Positions 32,158-42,962 are shown, numbered from the stretch's first letter. The stretch: DNA of 64,000 nucleotides from Arcuatula senhousia (GCA_963971305.1 OZ020307.1:11855501-11919500); one strand, 5' to 3'. Translations and numbers: made by a program. The notes: generated by a model from the letters alone, not told the origin.

Positions 32158-32756
32158 CTGTATAAAGAATTCATTACTTCAATTATAGTATTGGCATGAG
32201 TAATATGTCAAGTATTTTTACCTATAAAATAACTAAAACAAGAAAAGTTATTATAAGTTTTAAATCCATGATCAAAGGAGCAATTAAGAATGCTAGGCTT
32301 CTTTTTAAAACAGTGAACTTTAACTTATAGTAGGGGACAAAAAATGTTTTGTCTGGTTTGTTAACTTTGTTTGTTGCCTAACAGCTTAGAGCTTATGCAC
32401 CAGCTTTCCTTTCAAATCAATGGAACTTGAACTATAACTGCTACTACATTTGAATTCATTTTTTAATGGTTAGGGACCATTAAACTTGAGGGGGGCTTGG
32501 TTTTTTTGTTCTGGACAGACAAAATTCCTGTGCAGAGCGCATAAACTTTTTATATTTATAAAGGTGTCAAGATATTTTTTTTCAATACATGTATTAGCAT
32601 TATTTCATATGCCAGAAATACATGTAATACTAGTATATAATGAATATGGCACAACAATCTTTAAAATCAATAGTTTTTGACAGAATTCACTTTTTCATAA
32701 ATGCTACATGCAATACATGGTTTTTTTCAGACTGTCCAAAATACACCTGTATTTAC
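32158..32756. other. ECI1 intron
   Basis: No exon. 32460-32530 (AGGGACCATTAAACTTGAGGGGG) is a possible diverged MITE end. Confidence 0.4.
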
Positions 32757-32858
32757 CACTTTGTTGGTCCAAAGATACATCCAACATTTTCTGTGATGAC
32801 ATCATTCTTTGACAGCATCTTAAAGGTGGCCCCTTTGCAAAAAGTCTTTGTAGTAATG
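32757..32858 (-). CDS. ECI1: ECI1 exon, likely end of the mitochondrial presequence
   Basis: A 102-bp exon, acceptor ttgccatttcag (AG at 32860-32859), donor AGTG|gtaaat. It reads LLQRLFAKGPPLRCCQRMM, then SSQKMLDVSLDQQS. The Arg/Lys-rich segment without acidic residues looks like a matrix-targeting peptide. The segment from KMLDVSLDQQSG joins VAVMKM in the next exon, as at the mature start of ECI1. The initiator ATG must lie in an upstream exon (higher coordinate) that I could not find; the internal MM is not convincing as a start. Confidence 0.8.
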
Positions 32859-33559
32859 CTGAAATGGCAAAAAAGAGAAAATTAAATGATGACTTGCATG
32901 AGGTAGACACCCATCAAACACTACTGATATCATCATCCAACTCACAGAACATATTCCACCTCTAGGACAGCCATTATCCACAAGGCAAGTATATTTTTCT
33001 GCCGCTTTTCTTTGAGAAAGTATCAAGTATTGTTAATAAAGTACTTTCTAATTCTTTTCAGGTTTTTCATGTTTATTATTTCATTTAAATCATTTTATGC
33101 TGATCTTATCACATCTTCAACGAAGTCGTATCTGAGTCTTTGGTTCCACCAATGTCACCCAAGAAGGTTTTTTTGATACTTACATGTATGTCAGTTTAAA
33201 AACCCAAGTCAACGTGGCTATAAAAGAACAAGACCCATTACATGCTTTTACTGGCATAATTGTTTGATTTTTTTAGCTAAGAATTACCTCTATACAGGGA
33301 AAACTTTAGATTATTTTTAACCTGCAAATTCCCACAAAATAAAGAAAATGCACTTTAATGTCAAAATTTGATTTTTTTACAGCATTATCTTTTTATGTAG
33401 AAAATGATGATAAAGTGGAGAATATTGGGACACATAAAAATGGTTTCACCAAATTTTTTAGATGTTTTTATGTGGATTTTGAGCAAAAAACATAGTTTTC
33501 TTTCCAATTTTTTTTTTTTGGGGGGGGGGGGGGTACATACATACATAAGGATGATTCCT
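32859..33559. other. Upstream ECI1 region or first intron
   Basis: No exon recognised. A T12-G14 run lies near 33510-33532. Confidence 0.35.
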
Positions 33560-34650
33560 TTAACAGGCTTCGGTAGAAGCCTCTACTAAAGGCTCAAATT
33601 CTTCTTCGACCGATGTTGAATTTGGTCCGTGACTTCCATGCGTAGTATCTATCTCTGCTTTATAGTTGTTGTAAAGAAGTTCTTGGTTTTCCTAATGTCT
33701 ATCAAGTCGGTTTTTGAAGCTGTTTTAAAATTGATGGTGCATTCACAACGTTATCGGGTAATTTGTTCCAGATTTTCGAAGCTCTGATGGAAAAGAAATT
33801 TCTTCTGCTCTCAAGTGTTGGTCTTTGCTGAATAATTTTCAAATTGTTGGTCCTTGTGCTATATCTGATGTTGGTGTCTTTGATTAGTTTTATGCAATTT
33901 GTGGCGAATGAATCATAAATTTTGTGTGTTATCTTATATAGTTCAATCAGATCCCCTCATGCCCTTCTGTAGCTTAATGTTGGTAGTTTCAATTTCCTTA
34001 GTCTTTCTGGGTAAGATAGGTTACGAAGGCCCAGGATTTGTTTGGTGGCTCTTTTCTGGACTTGCTCAATCTTGTCTATCATCTTTTTTTGGTATGGTGA
34101 CCATATCATGCTAGCATAGTCAAGTTATAATCTTACCAAGGCTTTGTAGAGTGGTAGAAAGGTCTCAACTGTCAGGTTTCTAAATGATCGTCTGATGATT
34201 GCAAAAATGGAGTTTGCCTTGTTGACCTTTTCGCTTATGTGTTTCTCAATCTTAAGTTGGTTGTCTACAGTGACTCCAATATCTTTTTCCTCCTCTGTTT
34301 TTCCAATGTTCTTTCCCATGAGTTTATAAGTGGCCTCCTGCTGGTTCTTGTCTCTTATTATTATTATGTGCTTGCATTTATCTGGGTGGAATCTCAAAGC
34401 CAGGTATTACTCCATTCTTCAAGTTTCGTTCAAATCTTGTTGCAGAATCTCCTTATCAGAGCTTTGTTTTATTTCTCTGTATATTTTTGTATCATCTGCA
34501 AACATTGTAAGCTGGTGATTCCACTGTCCCAGGGAGATCATTTATGTATTTAACAAAAAGAAGTGGTCCAAGAACAGAGCCTTGATGTATTCCTGACGAC
34601 ACTTGTTTCCATTACGATTCTTGCCCATTTAAAATCTCTTTTTGTTTGCT
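33560..34650 (-). pseudogene. Non-LTR retrotransposon RT fragment (decayed)
   Basis: Translating the - strand in shifting frames gives the end of a LINE reverse transcriptase: QGSVLGPLLFVKYINDLP (about 34600-34560), FADDTKIYREIKQSS with a frameshift, RFHPDKCK, and EEEKDIGVTVDNQLK..HISEKVNKANSIFAIIRRSF (positions 34397-34125, the only long open stretch). Then come thumb-domain words such as RNFFS and WNKLP broken by stops. At least three frameshifts or stops; not functional. Upstream it is cut by the TIR element at 34653. Confidence 0.75.
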
Positions 34651-35424
34651 CTCAGGTCGTTTCAAAACAAAACCCATTCATACCTAGAGTCGTTTCGTAC
34701 CAAAACCTGTTCGTACCGGGTTGTTTCATACTGATTTTGTAAATAGGTGGGTTGTTTCCTACCGACCTTTTATAGAAACTGGAAAAAATAATTTTAACTC
34801 AAACTAACATGCAATTTTCGAGTTCATTGCTTTTCCGGAAAAATCCCTCAATTAGATAGAATTTATCACGTAACTTTACCAGTTTTTGAAGCAAACTGGT
34901 TTGCTGCCCCATAAGCTTACGCAAAAGTGTATGTGGAATTATGAGAACAATAATATTTCTGTAAACGGTAAATACTTCAATAAATTGGACAAGTTTTTTT
35001 ACCTGTGTAGAAAAATTTCTAAAATCTCAGATTCCATTGTTAATAAATAACAAAGCATATTTATTTTTACCCTTTGCTCATTCGTGCACCGGAAGTTGAC
35101 ATGCTTTAAAAAAATTCTAATAAAAGAATCACCCTCGGGAAAACTAGCCATTCTGTCCTATCTCCGAAATGGCGTATTTACTTGTTGTTTTCTTTACGAA
35201 AATTTTACCGAAAGTCATGAGAAATTACTGTGTTTATTGCAAGAAACGAAGTCCAAGTCATGAAAGTTAGCTTGGTTGATGAGCAATTAACGCCCAATCT
35301 ATAATTGTTCTGCAAATCAATTATGATGAAAGGGTTACAACTTGTTTTATTCAGTTATGCTCAAATAATTTATAGTGTAACCAGAGAGCATGAATTACTT
35401 CACAAAATCGACATGTCCTGAGCG

Positions 35425-35478
35425 GGATTCGATCCCGGGACCTCTAGGTTTACAGTCAGGCGCTCTACCTCTGAACCA
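35425..35478 (-). promoter_or_regulatory. tRNA-like Pol III promoter in the 3' LTR
   Basis: - strand A box TGGTTCAGAGG (35478-35468) and B box GGATCGAATCC (35435-35425), with a CTGTAAA loop between that would place GTA as anticodon. Acceptor arms do not pair and the anticodon stem is broken, so it is tRNA-derived, not a tRNA gene. The TCAGGAC segment follows the T arm where a tRNA 3' arm would be. Confidence 0.75.
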
Positions 35479-35718
35479 AAGAAGTACTTCCCTTGATCAG
35501 GGATAAAGGCTGGCTATTTAAATCTACTAATTAATGTACGAAGGGGGGCAACCCCGTTACACTTCCCCCTCCTCAAGAGTCATCATACCTTCATGTATGA
35601 CTCTTAACACAACTAACCCTGGCTAGTTTTCCTGTTCTAACCATCGTGGGTTTTTAAGTTGGGCGCCAATGTAACCGGAGAGCATGAATTACTTCACAAA
35701 ATCGACATGTCCTGAGCG

Positions 35719-35772
35719 GGATTCGATCCCGGGACCTCTAGGTTTACAGTCAGGCGCTCTACCTCTGAACCA
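35719..35772 (-). promoter_or_regulatory. tRNA-like Pol III promoter in the 5' LTR
   Basis: Same A and B boxes as in the other LTR, 294 bp upstream: A 35772-35762, B 35729-35719. Confidence 0.75.
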
Positions 35773-36119
35773 AAGAAGTACTTCCCTTGTTCAGGGATAA
35801 AGGCTGGCTATTTAAATCTACTAATTAATGTACGAAGGGGGGCAACCCCGTTACAATAGATTCCAAGTTGAATATCACAATCTTTCTACAAAATGTTCTA
35901 ACTAAATAGGGTCGAAACGACTCAGTTGTAGAAATGACCCAGTGCGAAACGCCCCGGTACGAACGGGAATTGGTACGAAACGACCCGGATTCTTTTGTTT
36001 TCACATCGTACGCCTTTCCTTGGATCTGCACCTTAGTAAGATTATATTGTCTTGCTGGAGACATATCAAGACAGTTTTAACTTTTATGCTATTATAAAAG
36101 AAACAGAACTTCAGAAGTG

Positions 36120-36320
36120 GGTGGTAAAGGGTTTTTTTCGTGCATCGTGTTGAGCACTTTTTATTTCCCGTTCAGCCGTGCATGGAGGTTCATCGTGCAT
36201 CGTGTTTCTCTATTTTATTTTTCGTTCATCGTGATTATCATTTTTTTATTGGTCGTTCATCGTGCATTACCATTTTTATTGGTCGTTCATCCGTGCATGT
36301 ACCCCCCCTTTACGATCCCC
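36120..36320. repeat. CATCGTGCAT minisatellite-like stretch
   Basis: Irregular repeats of TTCATCGTGCATCGTG and GGTCGTTCATCGTGCATTACC, with T runs. No coding support. Confidence 0.5.
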
Positions 36321-36720
36321 TCAGAAGGGCTTACTGGTAATCTGGTAATGGTACTTATAAGAGTAAGAGAACAACCACTGTGAGAACACCTGATTAAAAT
36401 GATACATGCATGCATTTAACAATTTTGATATTAACCCTTATCCTTTTATATGGGTGGTAATTATGTACTGTTGACCCTTTCTCTTCTGATTAAAAAAAGA
36501 GAAGGGGGCTGGTTTCAAAACATACCCATTTCACAGGGATGACTGGTTTACGATAACTACTGGATCCATCATAAATATAGAACTGACTCCCCATACGAAC
36601 GTTCTATTCTGGTAATATTGGATAAAATTATGACAAAGAACGTACTTGAAAATCTATATAATTACTTCAAGAATAAAGTTTAGAAAATAAATAAAAGGTA
36701 GAAAAAGTTAAATAGAACAG
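36321..36720. other. Spacer
   Basis: No gene or known repeat seen. Confidence 0.3.
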
Positions 36721-36734
36721 AACAAAACAGAACC

Positions 36735-36800
36735 GGTCTCCCTATTTAGCGACAAGAAGCGTCAAGAGCCGACAAGAAGCGTCAAGAACGAGAGGGGTCT
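36735..36800 (-). repeat. GACAAGAAGCGTCAAGA decamer repeat, copy 1
   Basis: CTATTTAGCGACAAGAAGCG followed by alternating CGACAAGAAG / CGTCAAGAAG words. The inverse arrangement, with the same CTAAATAG border, is at 54520-54605. Confidence 0.6.
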
Positions 36801-36889
36801 GTCAGGGTACAGACATCACTGTACCCGTACATCAGTATACCGGAAGTACACCAGCATACCGGATCTATTTGTCATAATGTATTCTAAAA

Positions 36890-37285
36890 ATAGTAGTGAT
36901 GGTTATTTAGATAATTATTTATAGACATTTTATTCTACTTTGAAGCAGCATGGATTTTATTTTCTGCTACATTGCAAGACAAACGAGTCTTTGCGAAAAA
37001 AATTAATCGAAGAATTTTTTGAAAATACTGATCATTATGAACAATATAACGTTAATGACAACCCAAAATTAAAAATACTTCTTAACCCAATAACAAGTTT
37101 ATGTTATAAGTTCTTATTTAAAACCATCATTATAGTATTGAGGACAGGGGACTCTTAATAAGCCTATATTGCATTGTTCACGTAAAATATCATGTATTAT
37201 ACGTTAATTATGTATTTCTACTGTTGTTTTGTTATATTATTTGTTTTTGTCACAAACTCTGTCTAGATGTTTATATGACAATAAA

Positions 37286-37332
<47 letters not shown>

Positions 37333-37336
37333 AATA
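36890..37336 (+). mobile_element. 3' end of a non-LTR retrotransposon with (TTGA)n tail
   Basis: A short open stretch (36940-37158) has HGFYFLLHC..ESLRKKLIEEF, like the His-Cys-containing C-terminal tail after the RT of some LINEs. An AT-rich 3' UTR ends GACAATAAATTTGATTGATT and continues as nine or so TTGA/ATTG units to 37332. A microsatellite tail is typical of LINEs that end in short tandem repeats. 5' truncated. Confidence 0.55.
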
Positions 37337-37719
37337 TATATAAATATAATTAGTATACCAAAGGGTAAAAATTTTGGATAGTATAAAACAACAATATTTT
37401 GACGTTTGTTAAGAAATGATAAGAAAAGACAAATTAAATCATTTTTATCGAAATTTTTTTTTTGGGGGGGGGTATTGATGAAAAAAAGGGGGGTCATGTA
37501 TAAAATTATTAAGCGATGCCATAAATGGCGTTTTATGCCATCGCGTAATGGGGTAATTATTTACGCGATCGCATAGATACATTTACGGTATGACAAAAAT
37601 GATTCCATAATTTGTCCAATCGAAATCTCATTACATGTTTTATTCAGGTGAAACTTTGTACAATAGAAACGGTACATCTAAAAACCATGTAACTCGTGTA
37701 TTGCTAAACTTAAGGATAA
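37337..37719. other. Spacer with GCGATGGCATAAATGGCG words
   Basis: Around 37510-37600, words such as GCGATGCCATAAATGGCG and ATTTACGCGATCGCAT form small inverted repeats. A similar set occurs at 42421-42490 (CGATTGCATAAATGG, GCGATGGCATTAATACGCC), so this is probably one repeat family. Confidence 0.4.
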
Positions 37720-37892
37720 TAGTGGCGGATCCAGGGGGGGGTTCGGGGGTCGAAAACCCCCCTTTCCTCCGAAATTTTTTAATTTTTGTGTAGATTTTCA
37801 GCAAAAATTGGTCTGGAGCCCCCCCCCCTTTTGGCCCACAGACCCCAGTGTGTGGACCCCCCCCCTTTCGATAATATCTGGATCCGCCCCTG
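37720..37892. mobile_element. MITE with AGTGGCGGATCCAGG ends, copy 1
   Basis: Left TAGTGGCGGATCCAGGGGGG, right TCTGGATCCGCCCCTG, enclosing several C and G homopolymers and TTTTCAGCAAAAATTGGTCTGG. A second copy is at 46775-46904. Confidence 0.65.
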
Positions 37893-38220
37893 AATAAAGA
37901 TAATATAATTACTGGTTTTAAAATAATGTAACATTTAAAAGCGTAATATGATTAAGGCCCTGCCTTTTAAGCGAGCATCGAAAATCTACATAACTTTTAA
38001 AAATAAATCCATGTGCTTGACCGGCTAAGTGTAACGTACGTAAAGAGGGAACTTTTAAAAAAGGAATTAGGTAGTAGCAAAGTCTGACCCCACCCAACCC
38101 AAATCATATGAACTTGAGAAAGTTGTTTTTAAACTATCTGGGATCAATAACTACTTATTATTAAGAATTCAATTTAATATTTGTGCAAACAATAAATCCT
38201 GTAACATTCAGGGACGACAT

Positions 38221-38488
38221 TTAGCGGGGACGAAATTATCCCTTTATAGATAACGTGACGTCATTTCCTTGTCAGAGTATTTCGCGCTTCTTCAGCAGAC
38301 CTACAACAACCTTCAGATTCTGTCAGGTTTTGTGAGATTTCCTGAGTATCAGTGTTTTATTTGAAGCATTGGTAACAGAAGGTACATTTAGAAACCTGGC
38401 AGAAAAAAACGGTGAAGTAAAAATAGCATTCAGGATTGAGGAGAGTGAGTGAAACCCCACAGGATGTGACTCTTCTTTCATTTTCAGG
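38221..38488 (+). promoter_or_regulatory. Candidate promoter and non-coding first exon
   Basis: A perfect CRE palindrome TGACGTCA (38256-38263) is followed by about 200 bp of more balanced composition and a strong donor TTTTCAG|GTAAGAACC at 38488. No long ORF. It could be a 5' UTR exon of a + strand gene further right (the nearest candidate is at 57597), but nothing links them. It could equally be unrelated. Confidence 0.25.
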
Positions 38489-40354
38489 TAAGAACCTTTT
38501 ATTTATATTATTATTATGAGTAGGTTTTATTCAGTAAATTTATGTATTTCTTTATCATACTTAGAATTTAACAAAGCTAGGTCAGTATCATGCATTTGGT
38601 ATGACTAGTCAATGGGACGATGTTGCCTAAAGCTAGCTCGATAATTTCCGGAAAATCGTTTTTCAGCGGAAAAGACTGAATGGTGTTTAAATAAAAATCT
38701 GTGTGTAAAAATAAACAAGTGGATGAACGAGGGTCTTATCACTGTTTTTGAATTTCTATTTTTTTATTTTTGCATAACAGATTATGATGTATTTTTATAA
38801 GCCCAGGGGGTTGATTGTTTTACTTGCTCCGTGCCTATTATTTTGTTCACTCCGTAAAAGTAAACCTGTTCCGGTTTTATCGTTAGTATATTTGTGGAAC
38901 ATCTCAAAACATGCACAATGCCGTAGGGCTCGCATCTGCGATGCTCGCTATTACAAGTTTCCTGATTTCTATGTGAATTATTGTGACGAAAAGAATCACT
39001 GGCTGCATCGTGATTTTCAACTGCTTATTTTGCATGCTGGGTATTTAAAAAAAAAAGAATCAAACACTTGGCAGGAATCGTCATCAACTTTGTTTTCGAT
39101 AAAATGGAAAGGTCTTTGATAGGGGGACAGATATTACATCTAATTTAAAAAATGCAGGACAAAATTTTTCATACTAACCCCCCCTTTCCACCCATAAAAA
39201 TCAAACTGTAGCTCACTTATTAAAAAGCTGTAGGATTTGGGATATACATGTATTACAATCAACTCGTACTTCCGCTCGCCAATCCAACAAATATTTTCGT
39301 GAGATCCATCTTAAAACTTTACATAAGTTAAGTTATTCAGTTCTTTGATATGTTTTTAATTTGTGAACGAGTCGTGGTAGCTGGTGGAACGGCTATCATG
39401 ACAACGTTTGTATTCTTGTTAAAGACAATGAAATAGATCAAGAATACACGGGGTATTTTCATTTAAAAGTTAAGAAGATCGTTATATTTAGATTAGTGGA
39501 TTATGGATTGGTTAAATTATCAACTTTAAAGTTGGAGCCCAGATAAAAGCCCGCGACCGGGTCTTCCTTGGAAAAACATGTCCCCCAGAATACTCGCGAC
39601 CGTACCGGGCTCCCGCAGGAAAAGAATATCCATAGGGAAAGCATATTCGCACCGAGAAGAAAACACTTATTATACTCCGGCTAAGGGTACCATTCATATA
39701 TTCACAACACCCCTTAAACCTCTAGAGGATTTTCATTAAATTTCACAGAATGTATATGACAAACATCTATCTTAAAATTTGATCAGATAGATTTTTAGGG
39801 TTTCGCATTTAACCCGTTCGATGGCAAGAAGGCACCGATATCTTATCGATTCGCAACTCCTCCTAAATCATCCAATGGATTCTAAACCACTCAAAGGATT
39901 TTCATGAATTTTGTTAATAATGTTTGCGACATAATAGAGATTTGCAACTTCTACTTAAAAAAAATATCTGGCCAATTCTTGGGGTGCGGTGAGTATATAT
40001 TCGTACGCTGCGGCTAACAGTTGTTCTTGTTTTACATTAAAAGCGAAACAAGAGTATTTCCATAAAAGATTTTAATGTAAAAATAGTCTTGTAAAAGGGT
40101 AATAACAAACATACAGAACTGGTAGGACCAATCTCAAATAACCGAGAGAAAAGACAAACAAGACATACTGAAGATCGCAATGGATCTGACTTGGTACAGT
40201 GGTACAGACATTTCAAAAGAAATAGTGGTTACCTTTTTTAATCCCCATAAGTTCTGTTTGCATTTATTAGTTTTATTTTGTTTTGTTCTTGTTTAAAAAC
40301 AGTATCTCTCTCCGACTATTTCAAGGCTGAATTTAGATTGAATACATCTTATTT
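38489..40354. other. Spacer, mostly unassigned
   Basis: 39121-39215 resembles the C-run end of the 30323 MITE. 40031-40085 has AACAAGAGTATTTCCATAAA near an inverted TTTACATTAAAAGC word. No gene supported. Confidence 0.35.
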
Positions 40355-40500
40355 TAGCTTTGGACCAATCGCCAATGGCGAGCAGCCCCTCCTGGCCTCG
40401 TTGAATGCTGCTGGCTGTTTTTCATTGTGGTTTTTAAATTTCCTATTTCTTGTGCGGGCTGTGTCGTGTACACCTATTTAACATCTCATTATTATCTGAA
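40355..40500 (-). repeat. Interspersed repeat family R1, copy 3 (inverted)
   Basis: Reverse complement reads AATAATGAGATGTTAAATAG, GTGTACACGACACAGCCCGC and CAACGAGGCCAGGAGGGGCTGC, matching 10186-10318 and more weakly 5131-5262. Confidence 0.55.
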
Positions 40501-40639
40501 TACGAATGCTTGCGGTGTTAAGGTTTGCTTTTTGATGTACGTACATACCTACGTATGACGTTAATGCCCAGGATAATCTCCGTAACCACTTTGAGTAAAA
40601 ACATGAAACTTGGGTCATTGACTGCATTGTTGGTCGGGA

Positions 40640-41030
40640 CTGCGTGAACTGTTTCGGAGTTTTGATAATGCCCCTAGTGACTGGGGTATATAGGTAGCCT
40701 AAGGGCACATTAATCATTTGTCACGCAATCACCCCAGGTTATTTTGAATATGGAATTGAAACTTGGCTCAGTAATTACACTATGGATGTAGATTATGCCG
40801 AAGGTGTCGGGATTTTGATAATGCCGGGCAATAAAGGAAGCCTAAGGGAGCCACATTGTTTCTTTGTCATGCATCAACCCCAGGTTAATTGGAATATCGA
40901 ACTGACACTTCGTTCAGTAATTACACTCTGGATATAGATTATTCCGAAGGTTTCAGAATTTTGATAATGCCCTTAGGGCTTAGCTACATAGGAAGCCCAT
41001 TGATACATTGTTTTGTTTGTCAGCCCAATG
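40640..41030 (+). repeat. Tandem repeat, about 150-bp units
   Basis: TTTGATAATGCC at 40661, 40814 and 40960, each followed by TAGGWAGCCTAAGGG-like and CACCCCAGGTTA-like words. About 2.5 diverged units. Confidence 0.6.
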
Positions 41031-41463
41031 CAATTTGTAGGATAAGTATAGATACCAACCCCTAATCCATATATTGTTATTCCTTTATTATTTGTACAAG
41101 CAACTCTGAGGGTTAGGCAACCCTCTTATTTTTGTAAAATGTTAGTTATCTAAGAAACTGTTCAGATGCCAATCCCAAAACCATATTTTATTCCTTATAA
41201 AACAATTTGTTTGTTAATCGCACTCTCACTTCCAACAATAAGTCTATATAATTTCTTTCTGTCATCACCCTTATGCTATAAGTACTATATATCAAACGCC
41301 AGAATAGTGCAGGGATATGCACAAAGTCCGTTCCCATGGTGAAAGATTTCTATATAACGTTTTGTTATACACAATGGACGACATTTCCTTTGAGAGCAAT
41401 CACAAGGAGCTTGCATATTTAGAAATGTATGCCTTACCCACATACACAGTTTCTATAGAGGGG

Positions 41464-42235
41464 CAAAATGGTGGGGCTCAGCTGTAATGGTGCTTGGTCC
41501 CATATATGGTGGTGCTACATACAAGAGGCATGATAAGGGTAGAGTGAAGAATGTCTGTCCTTTATCAGCAAAGCTGGTGGTAAGATTGGGGATTTACATG
41601 CTAGGTGGGGCACCTTGTTGCCCACAGAGAAAGCTAGAAGAAGAGGAAGGCACCAGGGAGGGGCCCATGCAATTGAAGTGGTGCTTGGTCCTACATGTAT
41701 ATATGGTGGTACTACATACTGGAGACATAAGCCGGTTAGGATGAAGAATGTCTGTCCGTCAACAGCAAAGCTGGTGGTAAACCGGGGGATAAAAGTCTAG
41801 GTGGGGTGCCTGGCTGCCCACAGAGAAAGCCGTAAAAGGGAGGGGACCAGTTGAAGTGGTGCTTGGTCCTATATATGGTGGTGCTACATACTGGAGACAT
41901 AAGCCGGTAAGGATGAAGAATGTCTGTCCTTCAACAGCAAAGCTTGTGTAACCCGGGGTTTACAGGCTAGGTGGGGTGCCTGGTTGCCCACAGAGATAGT
42001 AGGAAGAGGTACAGGGCATCTGGGAGGGGCCTAGTTGAAGTGGTGCTTGGTCCTATATATGATGGTACTACATACGGTTCTACAGGCATAAGCCTGGTAG
42101 GGTGAAGAAAGTCTGTCCTTCAACAGCAAATCTGGTGGAAATCTGGGGGTTGAAAGGCAAGGTGGTGTCTAGGGTGTCTGATTGCCAAGAGAAAATTAGA
42201 AAAGGAAGGGGCACCGGGGTGGGGCCCAGCTGAAA
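41464..42235 (+). repeat. Tandem repeat, about 178-191-bp units
   Basis: TGGTGCTTGGTCC begins units at 41488, 41679, 41857 and 42041. Each holds ATATATGGTGGTRCTACATAC, GAAGAATGTCTGTCC, CAGCAAAGCTGGTGG and GCCCACAGAGAAAGC. Four full units and part of a fifth. Frames within it are open by chance of the repeat. Confidence 0.7.
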
Positions 42236-42889
42236 TTATGATTATATACAATTTACGTTTACTCAGCTGTCTTATTTCCGCATGGTGCTTATACAGGTTG
42301 TTATAGGTAAACTGGCTGAATATTGTAACTTTCATTCGTTTGTACTTGGACTTTTCCTTATAAATTAATAGAAGTTTAAATCGATGTTATATAATTTTTT
42401 ATTGGTCGAAAAATATGTTTTCTGCGATTGCATAAATGGATAAACGATGGCGTTAATGAATTGTGCGATGGCATTAATACGCCATTGTGACACTATACCT
42501 GCGCTATAATATGATAATGGCTCTGCCCTAAAAGCTCGCGAAGATACAAAATCAATATAATAGGTGCAACCAAAACTAGGTTTAAACTTAATTGGATCTG
42601 GAAAAAATGTCAAAATACCCTCGGCTGGATCAATAGCTAAGAGGGTCCACTTTTAGATAAAAATTTAATAATTTATTTGAAAAAAAAATGTATTATCCGT
42701 AAAAACGCAAAAATATGGTTTGCGGCCGGGACAACATCATCCATAACTTTATCGATCCTTTAGTCACATCATATCATTCGACAAGCAGACGACATCAAAA
42801 TGTCACCGCTCTTCTGCCAGGTTATGTTATATTTTTTGTATACCCGTATCTATAATTGCCAAGTAATGTCTGCAAAAAATTGATTTAGA
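42236..42889. other. Spacer before the CACAGTG element
   Basis: 42421-42490 shares words with 37510-37600. Otherwise nothing recognised. Confidence 0.3.
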
Positions 42890-42894
42890 AACCT

Positions 42895-42962
42895 CACAGT
42901 GTATAACCGGACAGTAAGCGATCACGGAAGTTGATCACTGTCCGGTGGTAAAATCCTAGTTG
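42895..42962 (+). repeat. Left TIR of the CACAGTG element
   Basis: 68 bp, identical to the inverse of 48847-48914. It contains its own partial palindrome (CCGGACAGT..GATCACTGTCCGG). Confidence 0.92.

Larger units (their letters stand above)
17604..32858 (-). other. ECI1: ECI1 gene body (enoyl-CoA delta isomerase 1): overview
   Basis: ECI1 moves 3-enoyl-CoA double bonds to the trans-2 position so that unsaturated fatty acids can enter mitochondrial beta-oxidation. Seven exons on the - strand join in frame: 32858-32757, 32157-32033, 30955-30809, 27758-27663, 26155-26136, 19652-19474 and 17604-17435. They give about 279 residues, against 302 in human. Every junction is GT-AG and every phase is compatible. 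The oxyanion-hole segment FSAGLD, the PAGG loop and the catalytic glutamate (NET; Glu165 in rat numbering) are present. The first coding exon, with the start of the targeting peptide, was not found above 32858. Introns are filled by repeats, including a 5.5-kb DIRS element. Confidence 0.88.
35376..35855 (-). mobile_element. Complete TRIM (miniature LTR retrotransposon) with tRNA-like LTRs
   Basis: Two direct copies of 186 bp, 35376-35561 and 35670-35855, differ at two positions and each run TGTAAC..GTTACA. The 108-bp internal region, read on the - strand, starts next to the 5' LTR with TTGGCGCCCAAC (35669-35658), a primer-binding site of the TGGCGCC type. It ends at the 3' LTR with the polypurine tract GAGGAGGGGGAAG (35574-35562). 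ATAG flanks both sides (35372-35375 and 35856-35859), a 4-bp target duplication. There is no coding capacity, so enzymes must come from elsewhere. Near-identical LTRs and intact flanks suggest recent insertion. Confidence 0.9.
34653..35989. mobile_element. DNA element with GGTCGTTTCGTACC inverted ends, host of the TRIM
   Basis: The left end carries repeats of GTCGTTTC, GTACCAAAACCTGTTCGTAC and GGGTTGTTTC (34653-34770). The right end carries their inverse (GAAACGCCCCGGTACGAACGG, GGTACGAAACGACCC; 35905-35989). Ends of about 80-110 bp built from a roughly 33-bp motif. No transposase seen; the interior is AT-rich plus the TRIM. Confidence 0.55.

Noticed and set aside
34860..35090. ECI1 first exon near the ACCGGAAGT site at about 35088 (- strand ATG at about 35043 followed by CACAG|GTAAAA)
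   Set aside because: The exon would end in the wrong phase for 32858 and encodes an acidic start unlike a mitochondrial presequence.
35425..35478. Functional tRNA gene (GTA anticodon)
   Set aside because: A and B boxes are good, but the acceptor arm does not pair and the anticodon stem has mismatches. It occurs identically in both LTRs of a TRIM.
38784..39119. 111-codon + strand ORF
   Set aside because: No recognisable domain, ends in a poly(A)-rich low-complexity stretch, and lacks convincing splice or poly(A) context.
42895..42936. A full recombination signal (heptamer, spacer, nonamer) at the TIR
   Set aside because: Only the heptamer is present. Sequence 12 or 23 bp further in does not resemble ACAAAAACC.
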